Shown in pieces: positions 63,667 to 64,000 of a stretch of DNA of 64,000 nucleotides (position 1 is the first letter of the stretch; the number at the start of each line of letters is the position of its first letter). Location: positions 1 through 64,000 of the forward strand of contig JAVEYG010000024.1 in the NCBI GenBank assembly GCA_034003625.1. The letters run 5' to 3'. Made by a program: the position numbers and the translations under genes. The DNA is from GWE2-42-39 sp034003625 (GTDB lineage Bacteria > Bacteroidota > Bacteroidia > Bacteroidales > Prolixibacteraceae). The notes below the pieces were generated by a model that worked only from the letters and a program-made list of their open reading frames with translations, did not search any database and was not told the DNA's origin.

Positions 63667-63724
63667 GAACGTAGTGAAGGGTCTCACGTTTTGCGCTATT
63701 CACAATAGATGCTTCACTACGTTC
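63667..63724. repeat. Inverted-repeat intergenic element
   Basis: A 13-bp perfect inverted repeat, GAACGTAGTGAAG (63667-63679) and CTTCACTACGTTC (63712-63724), with flanking GTCACCCT and GCATGAT typical of dispersed Bacteroidota intergenic repeats. Non-coding. Confidence 0.65.
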
Positions 63725-63735
63725 CGCATGATAAA

Positions 63736-63942
63736 AAAATGTTGACACAACACTGGCTGTTTGTTTTGTTTGGCTCGCCTCGATCGGCAATGTTTATCCA
63801 GGCCATCCGTGGTTTCTGAATATCCGTAATAAAAAGGTTCTCAAGGGACTTTCAGTTTTTTACAGTTTCGGTATAATTTTTTTTAGCAGTAAAAAATCTC
63901 CGGCTTAAAAAACATCCGTTTCGATTTTGGCCGGAATGCAAA
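63736..63942. other. Intergenic region at the right edge, no recognisable gene
   Basis: No conserved coding frame is seen between the repeat and the promoter-like element below; it is probably the upstream region of a gene beyond the window. Confidence 0.4.
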
Positions 63943-63950
63943 TAGTTTTG
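63943..63950 (+). promoter_or_regulatory. -7 promoter-like element for a gene beyond the window
   Basis: TAGTTTTG matches TAnnTTTG on the plus strand, 50 bp from the window end; no matching gene is visible inside the window. Confidence 0.35.
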
Positions 63951-64000
63951 TACCTTTATTTGGCTTTTTAAACGGATTGGTTTTTAGGCTATTTACAACA

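Overview
The window looks like a chromosomal segment of a Bacteroidota bacterium, probably in or near the Bacteroidales/Marinilabiliales. The reasons are a SusC/SusD pair with lipoprotein glycan-processing enzymes, DUF1573 and outer-membrane barrel proteins, a LolA-FtsK pair, and many TAnnTTTG-type -7 promoter elements in place of clear Shine-Dalgarno sites. I found no rRNA, CRISPR array, IS transposase or prophage. Two tRNA genes are present: His(GTG) on the minus strand and Arg(TCT) on the plus strand.

Layout. Positions 1-8.3 kb hold housekeeping and envelope genes: an outer-membrane protein, purE, hpt-adk, an AlkD-like HEAT protein, a polysaccharide flippase, a prolyl-aminopeptidase-like lipoprotein, an outer-membrane barrel and a bleomycin-hydrolase-type peptidase. 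Positions 8.8-15.1 kb hold a sulfur module: mobA, a three-subunit polysulfide/thiosulfate reductase-type molybdoenzyme, two half-size YeeE/YedE sulfur transporters and a rhodanese-like exported protein. That last protein has lost the active-loop cysteine and keeps a single cysteine as its last residue.

Positions 15.1-36.9 kb are one long co-directional minus-strand block. In transcription order it encodes a glycerophosphodiester phosphodiesterase, an AraM/EgsA-type sn-glycerol-1-phosphate dehydrogenase, a GlpT/UhpT-family transporter, a NagD/AraL-type HAD phosphatase, a surface lipoprotein, SusC, SusD, a GH78-like alpha-L-rhamnosidase, a sulfatase, a calcineurin-like phosphoesterase, a polyol-permease-like MFS protein, a second phosphoesterase, a second sulfatase and a small exported protein. 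A DeoR/GlpR-type repressor gene is divergent at 37.1 kb. I infer a locus that takes up and breaks down a phosphodiester-containing, possibly sulfated and rhamnose-containing polymer or glycolipid, and that feeds sn-glycerol-1-phosphate into central metabolism. This is the most interesting system in the window.

Positions 37.9-45.9 kb carry a YhcH/YiaL-type protein, serA, transketolase, a two-component system with a cysteine-rich periplasmic sensor translationally coupled to a half-size TauE/SafE transporter, and a duplicated-DUF1573 protein. Positions 46.2-51.7 kb carry a four-gene operon of unrecognised exported proteins and a coiled-coil lipoprotein. Positions 51.9-63.5 kb are mainly core metabolism and cell division: tRNA-Arg, GTP-type pckA, a XerC/XerD-type recombinase, aroQ, pyk, ftsK-lolA, arcC-argF and truA. 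Palindromic or inverted-repeat intergenic elements lie near 18.65, 50.6, 57.4 and 63.65 kb.
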